The position numbers were made by a program, and so were the translations under genes. From Flavobacteriaceae bacterium (GTDB lineage: Bacteria; Bacteroidota; Bacteroidia; Flavobacteriales; Flavobacteriaceae), in the NCBI GenBank assembly GCA_947453195.1, contig CANGFO010000001.1, positions 186,001-250,000 on the forward strand: a stretch of DNA of 64,000 nt. The letters run 5' to 3'. The notes under the pieces were generated by a model, which was not told the DNA's origin, did no database searches, and worked only from the letters and a program-made list of their open reading frames with translations. Of the stretch, positions 44,887 through 54,517 are shown piece by piece (the first letter of the stretch is position 1; each line of letters begins with the position of its first letter).

Positions 44887-46047
44887 TTATAAAGTTCCTC
44901 TTAACGCTTGTTCTCTTTCAATAGATTCAAAAAGTGCTTTAAAATTACCTGCGCCAAATCCTTTAGCTCCCATTCTTTGAATTATTTCAAAAAATAAGGT
45001 TGGACGGTCTTCTACTGGTTTTGTAAATATTTGTAACAAATAGCCATCTTCATCCGCATCTACCAAAATAGATAGCTCTTGTAATTTTTTGATATCTTCT
45101 TTCATCATATCCATATGAACTCCCAATCTTCTTGGAATATCATCATAATAGGCTTGAGGAGGAGAAGGTAAAAATTCAACGCCCCTTGCTTTTAGTCCCG
45201 ATACTGTTTTAATAATATCATCTGTGGCTACGGCAATATGCTGCACCCCTGGACTTTCATAAAAATCAAGGTATTCTTCAATTTGAGATTTTTTATTCCC
45301 TTTTGCTGGTTCGTTAATTGGGAATTTAATTCTTCCGTTTCCGTTGGACATTACTTTACTCATTAAAGCAGAGTATTCGGTGTGAATTTGGGTGTCATCA
45401 AAAGATAAGAAATTTTCAAATCCCATCACGTCTTCGTACCATTTTACCCATTGATTCATTTCACCCCAACCTACATTCCCAACCATATGGTCAATGTATT
45501 TTAAACCCAAGGATTCTGGGTTATAATCAGATTTCCATTCTTTAAATCCTGGAAGGAAAAGGCCATTGTAATTTTTTCTTTCTACAAAAATGTGAACGGT
45601 TTCACCGTAAGTATAGATACCAGATCGTATTACTTCTCCGTTTTCATCTTTTTCAATGGTTGGTTCCATGAATGATTTTGCACCGCGTTTTGTTGTTTCT
45701 TCCCAAGCAGATTTGGCATCTTCAACCCATAACGCAACAACTTTAACTCCGTCTCCATGCTTTCTTAAATGCTCGTTGATAGGAGAATCACTGTTTAATG
45801 GCGTTGTTAAAACCAATCGGATTTTATCTTGTTTTAATACATAACTTACTGCATCGCGAGATCCAGTTTCTAGTCCGCGGTAAGCATGCGATTGAAAACC
45901 GAAAGCAGTTTTGTAATAATGTGCCGATTGTTTGGCATTACCTACATAAAATTCTACATAATCGGTTCCTAATAGTGGAAGGAAATCTTGCGCTCCACTA
46001 AATATTTTTTCTAGTCCGTATTCTACGGATTTTACTTCTTTTGACAT
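44887..46047 (-). CDS. hppD: 4-Hydroxyphenylpyruvate dioxygenase
   Basis: The enzyme converts 4-hydroxyphenylpyruvate, from tyrosine, to homogentisate. The 386-residue product has the two vicinal-oxygen-chelate halves and the iron ligands H187 (YIDHMVGNV), H270 (PGVQHIAVATDDI) and E354 (LFFEIIQRMGAKGFGAGNF). The length and C-terminal helix are normal for the family. The next gene upstream on this strand is homogentisate 1,2-dioxygenase, 51 bases away, so both form a tyrosine degradation unit. Confidence 0.96.
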   Translation of the reverse strand: MSKEVKSVEYGLEKIFSGAQDFLPLLGTDYVEFYVGNAKQSAHYYKTAFGFQSHAYRGLETGSRDAVSYVLKQDKIRLVLTTPLNSDSPINEHLRKHGDGVKVVALWVEDAKSAWEETTKRGAKSFMEPTIEKDENGEVIRSGIYTYGETVHIFVERKNYNGLFLPGFKEWKSDYNPESLGLKYIDHMVGNVGWGEMNQWVKWYEDVMGFENFLSFDDTQIHTEYSALMSKVMSNGNGRIKFPINEPAKGNKKSQIEEYLDFYESPGVQHIAVATDDIIKTVSGLKARGVEFLPSPPQAYYDDIPRRLGVHMDMMKEDIKKLQELSILVDADEDGYLLQIFTKPVEDRPTLFFEIIQRMGAKGFGAGNFKALFESIEREQALRGTL

Positions 46048-46098
46048 AAATTAATTTGTTTTTGGTATAGTGATAATGTGATTCTTATTAATAGCACA

Positions 46099-47256
46099 TT
46101 ATTCTAACCAAGATTTATAATATTTCCCATCATCTATTCCCATGGCTTCTTCAGTAACCATTAATGGTTTGAAAGTATCCACCATAACGGCCAATTCTTC
46201 GGTTAAAGTTTTACCAATGCTTCGTTCCATTGCTCCCGGAGCTGGTCCGTGAGGGATACCTTTCGGATGCAAAGTAATATGACCTTGTTCAATATTGTTT
46301 CTTGACATAAAATCGCCATCTACGTAATACAAAACCTCATCAGAATCGATATTACTATGATTGTAGGGTGCCGGAATGGACTTGGGATGATAATCGTACA
46401 ATCTTGGACAAAACGAACAAACTAAAAAGGTTGACGTTTCAAAAGTTTGATGCACTGGTGGCGGTTGGTGAACTCTTCCAGTAATCGGCTCGAAGTTATG
46501 AATTGAAAATCCGTAAGGGAAATTATAACCGTCCCAACCTACAACATCAAAGGGATGGGTTGCATAAATGATTTCGTGCATCATTCCTTCCTTTTTTGTT
46601 TTGATGGTGAAATCGCCTTTTTCATCGTGCGTTTCTAGTTCGGTTGGTAATTTAAAATCACGTTCGCAAAATGGCGAATGTTCTAATAATTGTCCTGATT
46701 CATTTTTATATCGTTTTGGAGTATAAAAAGGAGCAAAACTTTCTACATAAAATAAGCGATTTTCTTCGGTGTTGAATTGAATTTGGTAAATCATTCCGCG
46801 AGGAATAATTAGATAATCTCCATATTCAAACTCAATGTTACCCATCATTGTTCTTAATTTCCCGCTTCCTTTATGGATAAAAATCATTTCGTCGGCATCC
46901 GCATTTTTATAAAAGTACTCTGTTAGTGATTTTCTTGGAGCAGCTAATCCAATAGTGCAATCACTATTAACTAACATTGCTTTTCTTGAATCCAAAAAGT
47001 CGTCTTCTGGCTTAAGTTCAAATCCTTTTAATAATAAGGATTTAATATTTTTACCAATTGCAATTTTTGGTTCAACCGAATAGGATTTTGTAATTTCTTT
47101 AACTTGTGTAGGTCTGTGAACTTGGTATAATAAGGAAGAATGGCCGTGAAAACCTTCGGTTCCAAATAATTGTTCGAAATAAAGCCCTCCATCTGGATTT
47201 TCAAATTGGATATGGCGTTTGGATGGAATAGTTCCTAATTTATGATATATAGGCAT
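46099..47256 (-). CDS. hmgA: Homogentisate 1,2-dioxygenase
   Basis: This iron enzyme cleaves homogentisate to maleylacetoacetate. I start at 47256 (MPIYHKLGTIPSKRH), the usual N-terminus, not at the upstream frame start 47301. The 385-residue product contains the ring of conserved histidines: PPPVHQTFETSTFLVC, YNHSNIDSDEVLYYVDG, and QGHITLHPKGIPHGPAPG, which carry the metal ligands of the cupin core. It is directly upstream of hppD, completing two consecutive steps of tyrosine breakdown. The later isomerase and fumarylacetoacetase are not in the window. Confidence 0.94.
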   Translation of the reverse strand: MPIYHKLGTIPSKRHIQFENPDGGLYFEQLFGTEGFHGHSSLLYQVHRPTQVKEITKSYSVEPKIAIGKNIKSLLLKGFELKPEDDFLDSRKAMLVNSDCTIGLAAPRKSLTEYFYKNADADEMIFIHKGSGKLRTMMGNIEFEYGDYLIIPRGMIYQIQFNTEENRLFYVESFAPFYTPKRYKNESGQLLEHSPFCERDFKLPTELETHDEKGDFTIKTKKEGMMHEIIYATHPFDVVGWDGYNFPYGFSIHNFEPITGRVHQPPPVHQTFETSTFLVCSFCPRLYDYHPKSIPAPYNHSNIDSDEVLYYVDGDFMSRNNIEQGHITLHPKGIPHGPAPGAMERSIGKTLTEELAVMVDTFKPLMVTEEAMGIDDGKYYKSWLE

Positions 47257-47419
47257 TTCTTTTTGTTTAAAGGTTTGAAAAAATAAAGTTGAACGAAACA
47301 AACTTTAGTTAACACTCAAAAAGAAAGTTATCTCATTCCGGATTTCTCTTGATGAGGTATTTTAATAGAATAAGTAAATTGTCCCAATTTTTCATTCTTA
47401 CAAATGTCGAAAAAAAACT

Positions 47420-47461
47420 AAAAAATCCAAAAGTTTCATTTATAAGACTTTTGGATTTTTT
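47420..47461 (-). terminator. Terminator of the amino acid permease gene
   Basis: AAAAAATCCAAAAGT and complement with a 12-base loop. It lies 11 bases beyond the permease stop; on the minus strand it ends in a T-run. Confidence 0.85.
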
Positions 47462-47471
47462 TAGTTAAATA

Positions 47472-48935
47472 TTATTCTTGATTATTAAGTTTCGCTTTTC
47501 TTTTTCCGTAAATAAAGTAAATAAATATTCCAATAACTAGCCATCCTAGAGACAACATTTGGGCGTCAATACTTAAATTAATCATTAAGTAAGTATTTAT
47601 TAGAATTCCACAAGTTGCAATAACTGGCAAGAACGGTACTTTAAAAGGTCTTGTTAATTCAGGTTGTTTTTTTCTTAAAATCCATACTGCAATGCATACC
47701 ATGGTGAATGCAAATAAGGTTCCGAAGCTGGTCATATCAGCCAATTTATTAATAGGCGTAAAAGCAGCAACAACAGCAATGATAGCTCCTAGAATTAATA
47801 AATTGGTTTTAGGCGCTCCGGTTACACCATGAATTTTTGAAAATACAGGAGGAATTAATCCGTCTTTAGACATTCCTAAAAATATTCTTGATTGCCCCAT
47901 GATCATTACCATTAATACTGAAATTAATCCAATAGTAGCAGCAATAGTAACGACATAACCAGCCCAAGCTTGTCCAGCAATATCAAATGCATAGGCAACA
48001 GGCGCTTTAATTGCTTCTGGATATTTCCCCATTGGATTAAAGTCTCCGTAATTCATCATTCCGGTTAATACTAAAGAAACCAATATGTATAAAAAGGTAC
48101 AAACTAATAAAGAAGTGATAATTGCAAATGGTACATCTTTTTTAGGATTTATGGCCTCTCCTGCTTGAGTTGAAACAGCGTCAAATCCTACATAGGCAAA
48201 GAAAATTGCCGCAGCACCAGATATAATACCTTTTATTCCGTAGGCTTCATGCGATTTTCCAGCCGCATCCACAATACTAGTAGCATCTGGAATAAATGGG
48301 TGCCAATTGGCAGTATTGATGAAAAAAGCACCTGCAATAATTACAAATAATACAGCAGAAACTTTTAGCATTACAATTAAATTATTTGCTTTAGCAGCAC
48401 CTTGAGTACCTCTAATTAAAATAGATATTACAAAAAGAACAATACAAAATGCGGGTAAATTCATTGAAAATCCCTCACCTGTATAACTAGCTGGGTCACT
48501 GGTAAGCCAATCTGGCAGATGCAAACCAAACATTTTTAAGAGTTTGTTGAAATACCCCGACCAGGATACCGCAACCGTCATGGACCCCATGGCATATTCT
48601 AATATTAATCCCCAACCAATGATCCATGCAAAAAGTTCCCCAATAGTTCCATAGGCATAGGCATAGGCAGAACCTTCAACAGGTAAAATAGAAGCAAACT
48701 CCGAGTAGCATAAAGCAGCAAAAACACAGGCAACACCTGCAATGATAAATGATAAAGCTAAGGCTGGTCCAGCATGATAATAGGCTCCAGTTCCGGTAAG
48801 TACAAAAATTCCTCCACCAATAATAGCGCCAATGCCAATTGCGGTAAGACTCCATTTACCTAATACTCTTTTTAATTCGCTTTTTTTCATATCTGCTTCA
48901 AAGGCAGAAACAGGCTTTACTCTCCAAATAGACAT
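47472..48935 (-). CDS. APC-family amino acid permease
   Basis: The 487-residue product has about twelve hydrophobic helices and the APC core motif GIGAIIGGGIFVLTGTGAYYHAGPALALSF in the first helices, with helix-breaking glycines that form the substrate site. FAAILCYSEFASILPVEGSAYAY-like sequence (CYSEFASILPVEGSAYAYAY) marks the CAT-type cationic amino acid subfamily. The C-terminus KRKAKLNNQE is cytoplasmic. It is a single-gene unit next to tyrosine catabolic genes, so it could supply amino acids for them. The exact substrate cannot be read from sequence. Confidence 0.92.
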   Translation of the reverse strand: MSIWRVKPVSAFEADMKKSELKRVLGKWSLTAIGIGAIIGGGIFVLTGTGAYYHAGPALALSFIIAGVACVFAALCYSEFASILPVEGSAYAYAYGTIGELFAWIIGWGLILEYAMGSMTVAVSWSGYFNKLLKMFGLHLPDWLTSDPASYTGEGFSMNLPAFCIVLFVISILIRGTQGAAKANNLIVMLKVSAVLFVIIAGAFFINTANWHPFIPDATSIVDAAGKSHEAYGIKGIISGAAAIFFAYVGFDAVSTQAGEAINPKKDVPFAIITSLLVCTFLYILVSLVLTGMMNYGDFNPMGKYPEAIKAPVAYAFDIAGQAWAGYVVTIAATIGLISVLMVMIMGQSRIFLGMSKDGLIPPVFSKIHGVTGAPKTNLLILGAIIAVVAAFTPINKLADMTSFGTLFAFTMVCIAVWILRKKQPELTRPFKVPFLPVIATCGILINTYLMINLSIDAQMLSLGWLVIGIFIYFIYGKRKAKLNNQE

Positions 48936-48960
48936 AGTGTATTGTTTTTATTAATATGTT

Positions 48961-48968
48961 CAAATATA
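48961..48968 (-). promoter_or_regulatory. -7 box for the amino acid permease gene
   Basis: Minus-strand TATATTTG matches TAnnTTTG, 25 bases before the permease ATG at 48935. Confidence 0.5.
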
Positions 48969-49014
48969 CTTTTTTTGTTTAATATTTCTACGAAAATAGA
49001 AAATTTCTACTTTT

Positions 49015-51306
49015 TTAAAACCAATAACCTACATTAAAACCAATAAATCCTTTAGGTAATTCTGGTGACCAGGAATATTTCATTTCTATAGGTCCAAGCA
49101 CGGTTTCAAGCCCATAGCCAACTGCATATCCCGAATATCTTGGAGTTGCAAGCCAATTGCCAGTGCTGTATAATTTATCTTCTGCATTGGCATAATTAGC
49201 AGAAAAATTGATGTGATTTTTTTTGTAAAATTCAAAATCAAGTGTAGCGAGTACTTTTACATAACTATCGGCAGAAATATTTAAAAAATCATACCCATAA
49301 AAGGATTTAATATTGTTAATAGGATTAAATCCATAGCCGCCAAGGGAAAAATCTAAAAAATGCGTGCTCGTTTGTCCGAATGAAACCCCAGCTTCTGACT
49401 CAAATTTTAAATTAATTAATTTATAAAATGTTCTTGTAATACCTAATTGAGAACTGGCTATTGAATACCTATTGAATTGATTGGTATAATTGGAAGACAA
49501 TAAATACGATTGCAGGTTGCTATTAAAATACCATCCTTTTTTTGGAAAGTATTTACTGTCTAACGAATCGTATTTAAGGTAGCCAAAGACACTTCCATAA
49601 TAGCTGTTTTCAAAAACGGGATTGATGTTTTCTAAAGTTTTAGATTCAATTTTTAATTTTTTTAGTTCTAATCCAGCTCCAACCAAAAATTTTTCTTCAA
49701 AAATTGTTTGTAAATAGGCCGCATTGGTCCAATCGGAGTAATCTAAATTTAATGAATTGATGCCAATTTGTTGAAAATAAGCGCCATTATTATAGTCGTT
49801 GACCCCATTTATATTGAACTTATTGTAATAGGACTTAAACCCAAAACTAAAATAAAATCCGTTATCAATATAATAATCTAAATTGTATCTAAAATTATCT
49901 CCAACTCCCAGATCTAATGACAAAACATCATTTCGAAACAAAGATTTTTTTTGAGTGATATTAAGTAAAGCGGCACTTTTATACAATCCATCAAAATGAA
50001 GTCCAAATTTCAAGAAGGTGCTAATATTACTTTCTTTTAGTGTTAATACTAATTCATCACCTGAATTAAACGCTCTAAATTGATAGTTAATTACCGAAAA
50101 GTTTCCGGTAGCATTTAGTGTATTTATTCCTTCTTTAATCTGCGCATAGCTCACCTTCATCCCTTCTTTAAAACCTAATTTTCCTAAAACATAAGATCGG
50201 GTATAATTTTTTACATCATTAATAACAATATTGGTTAGGTAGATACTATCGTTTTCAATAGTTTTTATTTGTGATGGTTTATTATTTTGAGCAATTTCAT
50301 ATAGTTTAGCAATAAATTTAGTTGCAGCCTCTTCTCCTTTTTTTATTATTTCGTTTTCTTCTGCAAATGAAATAACCGAAAAATTTGAAATATCGGGTTT
50401 TATATAAATATCGGTTTTACTGATTTTAGCTTTTAATCCTTTAGTCACTTGTAGATTGGAAATTTGAAGCAGAATTTGTGTTGCTCCTTTTAAGGAATTT
50501 CGATTTTTTAAATCGTCTTGAACATCCACACCAATAATAATATCAGCCCCCATTTTTCGTACTTCATCAATAGGATAGTTATTGGAAACGCCTCCATCAA
50601 TTAAAATCTTGTCGTTTATTTCTACTGGTGAAAAAAGTGACGGAAATGCCGAACTTGCTAATAGGGCTAGAGGTAAACTTCCTTGAGTTAATACTTCTTG
50701 CTCTCCCGTTTCAATATCGGTTGCAACACATAAAAAAGGGATGGGTAACTTGCTGAAATCTCTAATATAACGAACCGGATGTGTTAATTTATGCAATAAA
50801 TTATAGTTATAAATCCCTTTAGATAAAGCTATTGGAACACCAATACTCATTTTTTTAAAGGGTAAGGTTATAGCATACAATTCATCGTTTCGTTTTTCAT
50901 AAAAACTTTTATTTGCCCTTGGTGTATAATCTTTTAATAATTCGTTAAAATTAGTATCATGAAAAATAGAATCAATTTGAGCGGCACTATAGCCTGTTGC
51001 ATACAAGCCACCTACTACGGCGCCCATGCTTGTTCCACCAATGTAATCAATTTTAACGCCTGCTTTTTCCAGTACCTTTAAAACTCCAATATGAGCAAAT
51101 CCTTTTGCACCACCGCCAGTTAAAACTAATCCAATTTTAGGTCGTTTTATAGAATCTTGAGAATAAGTAATTTGAGAAGATAGAACAAAAAACAAAGAGA
51201 AAAGGCACAAAAGACCTTTACTATTTAGCCCCGAGAGCAATGAATCCCAATTTTTATCGGGAGAATTAGATGGAGATAAAGTGGATTGCAAATAGGCCAT
51301 AAACAT
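49015..51306 (-). CDS. Patatin-like phospholipase with POTRA and Omp85 barrel
   Basis: The 763-residue product has a patatin domain (about 55-310) with oxyanion loop GGGAKGFAHIG, nucleophile S93 in GGTSMGAV and the catalytic Asp D237 in IDGGVSNNYP. A POTRA-like region (about 345-425) and a C-terminal Omp85-type surface-antigen barrel ending GFIGFNVGYWF follow. This is the patatin-Omp85 design of PlpD-type phospholipases. The N-terminus is odd: about 30 polar residues precede the hydrophobic signal (GLLCLFSLFFVLSSQITYSQ), and their DNA contains a REP-like inverted repeat. ATG at 51300 is an alternative start. Confidence 0.9.
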   Translation of the reverse strand: MFMAYLQSTLSPSNSPDKNWDSLLSGLNSKGLLCLFSLFFVLSSQITYSQDSIKRPKIGLVLTGGGAKGFAHIGVLKVLEKAGVKIDYIGGTSMGAVVGGLYATGYSAAQIDSIFHDTNFNELLKDYTPRANKSFYEKRNDELYAITLPFKKMSIGVPIALSKGIYNYNLLHKLTHPVRYIRDFSKLPIPFLCVATDIETGEQEVLTQGSLPLALLASSAFPSLFSPVEINDKILIDGGVSNNYPIDEVRKMGADIIIGVDVQDDLKNRNSLKGATQILLQISNLQVTKGLKAKISKTDIYIKPDISNFSVISFAEENEIIKKGEEAATKFIAKLYEIAQNNKPSQIKTIENDSIYLTNIVINDVKNYTRSYVLGKLGFKEGMKVSYAQIKEGINTLNATGNFSVINYQFRAFNSGDELVLTLKESNISTFLKFGLHFDGLYKSAALLNITQKKSLFRNDVLSLDLGVGDNFRYNLDYYIDNGFYFSFGFKSYYNKFNINGVNDYNNGAYFQQIGINSLNLDYSDWTNAAYLQTIFEEKFLVGAGLELKKLKIESKTLENINPVFENSYYGSVFGYLKYDSLDSKYFPKKGWYFNSNLQSYLLSSNYTNQFNRYSIASSQLGITRTFYKLINLKFESEAGVSFGQTSTHFLDFSLGGYGFNPINNIKSFYGYDFLNISADSYVKVLATLDFEFYKKNHINFSANYANAEDKLYSTGNWLATPRYSGYAVGYGLETVLGPIEMKYSWSPELPKGFIGFNVGYWF

Positions 51307-51318
51307 TCACTTCGGTTA

Positions 51319-53118
51319 TTAATTATCGATTTTATGGTAAAAGTCGTAAATTTTTTTGGCTTTTGACACACCAATTACCTCTGAAATATCTTTTTCGGCA
51401 GCCAACTTCAATCTTTTAACACTTTTAAAGTGGGTAATAAGGGTTAGCATTGTTTTTTCACCTATTCCTGGAATGGTTTCAATAGATGAATTAAGCGCCG
51501 ATTTACTGCGTTTGTCGCGGTGAAATGTAATTCCAAATCGATGCGCTTCGTTGCGCAAAAACTGAATAACTTTAAGTGTTTCCGATTTTTTATCGAGGTA
51601 CAAAGGCACCGAATCGCCTGGATAAAATAGTTCTTCCAATCGTTTGGCGATCCCTATAATGGCAATTTTTCCTCGGAGACCAAGATCATCAATGCTCTTT
51701 AGCGCCGAAGACAATTGCCCCTTTCCACCATCGATAATGATCAGCTGTGGCAAAGTTTGGTTTTCTTCTAAAAGGCGTTTGTATCTGCGGTAAACCACTT
51801 CTTCCATAGAGGCAAAATCATTAGGCCCTTCAACGGTTTTTATATTGAAATGGCGGTAGTCTTTTTTGGATGGTTTCCCATCTTTAAATACCACGCAAGC
51901 CGCCACCGGATTGGTCCCTTGGATGTTGGAATTGTCAAAACATTCAATATGTCGTGGCTCTACCGAAAGGCGTAAATCTTTTTGCATTTGCGCCATAATT
52001 CGGTTGGTATGCCTTTCTGGATCTACAATTTGAATTTGTTTCAATTGATCCATTCGGTAGTATTTGGCGTTGCGTTCGGAGAGTTCTAAAATTTGTTTTT
52101 TATCACCCAATTGCGGAACGGTTACTTTGATTTTATCGCCAAAATCTAGAGCGAAAGGCAGAATTATTTCTTTAGATGTCAAATGAAAACGCTCCCGAAG
52201 TTCCACCACAGCTAATTCTAGAAGTTCTTCGTTGGTTTCCTCCAGTTTTTTCTTTAATTCTAAAGTATAAGATCGAATGATGGCGCCATGCGAAATTTGA
52301 AGAAAATTAACATAGGCAACCGACTCATCAGAGATAATTGAAAACACATCTACATTAGATATCTTCGGATTTAATATGGTAGATCTCGATTGGTATTGCT
52401 CTAAAACTTCAATCTTTTCTTTTATTTTTTGAGCTTCTTCAAAGTGCATCGCGGAAGCTAATTCCTGCATTTTTACCTTGAATTCCTTCAAGCTTTCTTT
52501 AAAATTTCCTTTTAGGATTTCACGAATGGCATTAACTTGTTTTTGGTAATTTTCTAATGTTTCATGTCCTTCACATCCGCCTTTGCAATTGCCAATATGG
52601 TATTCCAAACACACTTTATACTTGTTATTTTGAATGTTATTTTCAGTCAATTCGTAGTTGCAAGTTCTCAGTGGATACAATTCTTTTATTAATTCTAAAA
52701 CGGTATTCACCGTTTTGAAATTGGTGTACGGGCCAAAATATTCCGAGCCGTCTTTTACCATTCTTCGTGTAGGAAAAATTCTAGAAAATGGTTCTTTTTT
52801 AATGCAAATCCAAGGGTAAGTCTTGTCGTCGCGCAACAATACATTATACCTTGGCTGTAGTTTTTTTATTAAGTTGTTTTCTAATAATAAAGCGTCCTGT
52901 TCTGAAGAAACTACGATGTGTTTTATCTCGACAATTTTTCGAACGAGCACATTGGTTTTGGCATTGTCGTGGACTTTATTGAAGTAAGAAGAAACACGCT
53001 TCTTGAGATTTTTAGCCTTTCCTACATATAAAATTTTCCCGTCTTTATCATAATACTGATATACCCCGGGATTATCGGGTAGTGTTTGTATTTGAAGTTC
53101 TAAAGATGGATAGTTCAT
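51319..53118 (-). CDS. uvrC: Excinuclease ABC subunit C
   Basis: UvrC makes the dual incisions in nucleotide excision repair with UvrAB. The product is about 599 residues from the ATG at 53118; a TTG two codons earlier (53124) is less likely. The N-terminal GIY-YIG nuclease domain (PDNPGVYQYYDKDGKILYVGKAKNLKKRV) is followed by the UvrB-interacting UVR motif (about 200-240), the C-terminal RNase H-like nuclease (ECFDNSNIQGTNPVA and IDGGKGQLSSA), and two helix-hairpin-helix motifs with IPGIGEKTM. It lies 12 bases upstream of the patatin gene, so both may share a transcript. Confidence 0.97.
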   Translation of the reverse strand: MNYPSLELQIQTLPDNPGVYQYYDKDGKILYVGKAKNLKKRVSSYFNKVHDNAKTNVLVRKIVEIKHIVVSSEQDALLLENNLIKKLQPRYNVLLRDDKTYPWICIKKEPFSRIFPTRRMVKDGSEYFGPYTNFKTVNTVLELIKELYPLRTCNYELTENNIQNNKYKVCLEYHIGNCKGGCEGHETLENYQKQVNAIREILKGNFKESLKEFKVKMQELASAMHFEEAQKIKEKIEVLEQYQSRSTILNPKISNVDVFSIISDESVAYVNFLQISHGAIIRSYTLELKKKLEETNEELLELAVVELRERFHLTSKEIILPFALDFGDKIKVTVPQLGDKKQILELSERNAKYYRMDQLKQIQIVDPERHTNRIMAQMQKDLRLSVEPRHIECFDNSNIQGTNPVAACVVFKDGKPSKKDYRHFNIKTVEGPNDFASMEEVVYRRYKRLLEENQTLPQLIIIDGGKGQLSSALKSIDDLGLRGKIAIIGIAKRLEELFYPGDSVPLYLDKKSETLKVIQFLRNEAHRFGITFHRDKRSKSALNSSIETIPGIGEKTMLTLITHFKSVKRLKLAAEKDISEVIGVSKAKKIYDFYHKIDN

Positions 53119-53156
53119 TGTCAATTGAAAGGAACGAATTTGTTAATTAATTCAAA

Positions 53157-53164
53157 CAAAAATA
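53157..53164 (-). promoter_or_regulatory. -7 box for uvrC
   Basis: Minus-strand TATTTTTG matches TAnnTTTG, 38 bases before the ATG at 53118. Confidence 0.45.
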
Positions 53165-53248
53165 ACTCTAAAATATTCATAAAGCAAGTTTGAGAATTTA
53201 CACTACTGGAACCTAACAATTATCATGTTTTAAACTCTTGTCTTCATG

Positions 53249-53256
53249 TAGTTTTG
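53249..53256 (+). promoter_or_regulatory. -7 box for the PLP decarboxylase gene
   Basis: TAGTTTTG matches TAnnTTTG, 16 bases before the ATG at 53273. No -33 element at a proper spacing. Confidence 0.45.
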
Positions 53257-53272
53257 ACAAAAATTTTACCCC

Positions 53273-54517
53273 ATGATTTACTGGAAAAAACTATCTAAGG
53301 AAGAACGAAATAACAAGGTTCAAAAGGCATTGGATGCTAATGTGAATTTTGCAAAAGACACTTCATTGGGTTACCCTGCTTCCAAATTAGATGATAAAGT
53401 TTTTTTTGATGCTGATTTTTTAAAGGAAGCACCTGTGTTACAAACTTTTGTTGCCAATCCCAATCACATAGGTTGTCACACTTTAGGCGATTCAGAAAGT
53501 GCCTTTAAGGGAACGCACGAATTAGAAAAAGAGATTTTAAATGTGTTGGCTGTTGATGTTTTTAAAGCAAATCCTAATGAATTTGACGGATACATTTCAC
53601 CTGGAGGTACAGAAGCCAATATTCAAGCCATTTGGATGTACCGCAATTTTTTCATGTATCATAAGCAAGCAAGATTAGAAAAAATTGTAATCTTGGCATC
53701 TGAAGATACTCATTATTCTATTCCTAAAGGCGCTAATTTATTGCAATTGGATTGGTTGAAAATACCGGTAGCATTTGAAACTAGAAAAATTGACAAAAAA
53801 AAATTAGAAGAAATTATAGTTATTGCTAAATCAACTGGGAAAAAGTATTTCATCATTATTTCCAATATGGGAACAACCATGTTTGGTTCGGTTGATGACC
53901 CCGAAGATTATATATCACTTTTAGAAAAACACCAACTAGAATACAAGTTGCATATTGATGGCGCCTATGGCGGATTTGTGTATCCGTTTAGCAATGAAAA
54001 ATCTACTATAAATTTTAGCAATCCTAAGATAAGTTCCATAACCATTGATGCGCATAAAATGCTGCAAGCACCCTATGGCACTGGTGTTTTTATTTGTCGA
54101 AAAGGACTAATTGAAAATGTATTAACCAAAGAAGCGCAATATGTAGAAGGAATGGATTTAACGCTTTGCGGCAGCCGATCGGGAGCTAATGCCATTGCAG
54201 TTTGGATGATTTTATTTACTTATGGCCCGCATAAATGGTTTGAAAAAGTAAGTGTTCTTCAAATGCGTACCCACTATTTATGCACCGAATTAGATAAATT
54301 GGGAATTAAATACTTTAGAGAACCCCATATGAATATTGTAACAATTCACTCTGAATTTATTCCGAAAAAAATAGCCGAAAAATACGATTTAGTTCCAGAA
54401 ACTCACAATCAGGAAAATAAATGGTATAAAATTGTGCTCATGAATCATGTAGAAGTGCAACATTTGACTATTTTTATAGACGAATTGAAGCAACTTTTAT
54501 GTTTAAAAGCGAATTAA
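53273..54517 (+). CDS. Group II PLP-dependent decarboxylase
   Basis: The 414-residue product has the fold type I decarboxylase motifs: SPGGTEANIQAIW for cofactor contacts, HYSIPKGANLL with the ring-stacking His, HIDGAYGGF with the cofactor Asp, and DAHKMLQAPYGTG with the PLP lysine K262. This group includes histidine, glutamate and aromatic amino acid decarboxylases; the length of about 400 residues suits the histidine decarboxylase-like branch, but the substrate is unknown. Its 3' end overlaps the next gene by 19 bases, so the two are co-transcribed. Confidence 0.9.
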   Translation: MIYWKKLSKEERNNKVQKALDANVNFAKDTSLGYPASKLDDKVFFDADFLKEAPVLQTFVANPNHIGCHTLGDSESAFKGTHELEKEILNVLAVDVFKANPNEFDGYISPGGTEANIQAIWMYRNFFMYHKQARLEKIVILASEDTHYSIPKGANLLQLDWLKIPVAFETRKIDKKKLEEIIVIAKSTGKKYFIIISNMGTTMFGSVDDPEDYISLLEKHQLEYKLHIDGAYGGFVYPFSNEKSTINFSNPKISSITIDAHKMLQAPYGTGVFICRKGLIENVLTKEAQYVEGMDLTLCGSRSGANAIAVWMILFTYGPHKWFEKVSVLQMRTHYLCTELDKLGIKYFREPHMNIVTIHSEFIPKKIAEKYDLVPETHNQENKWYKIVLMNHVEVQHLTIFIDELKQLLCLKAN

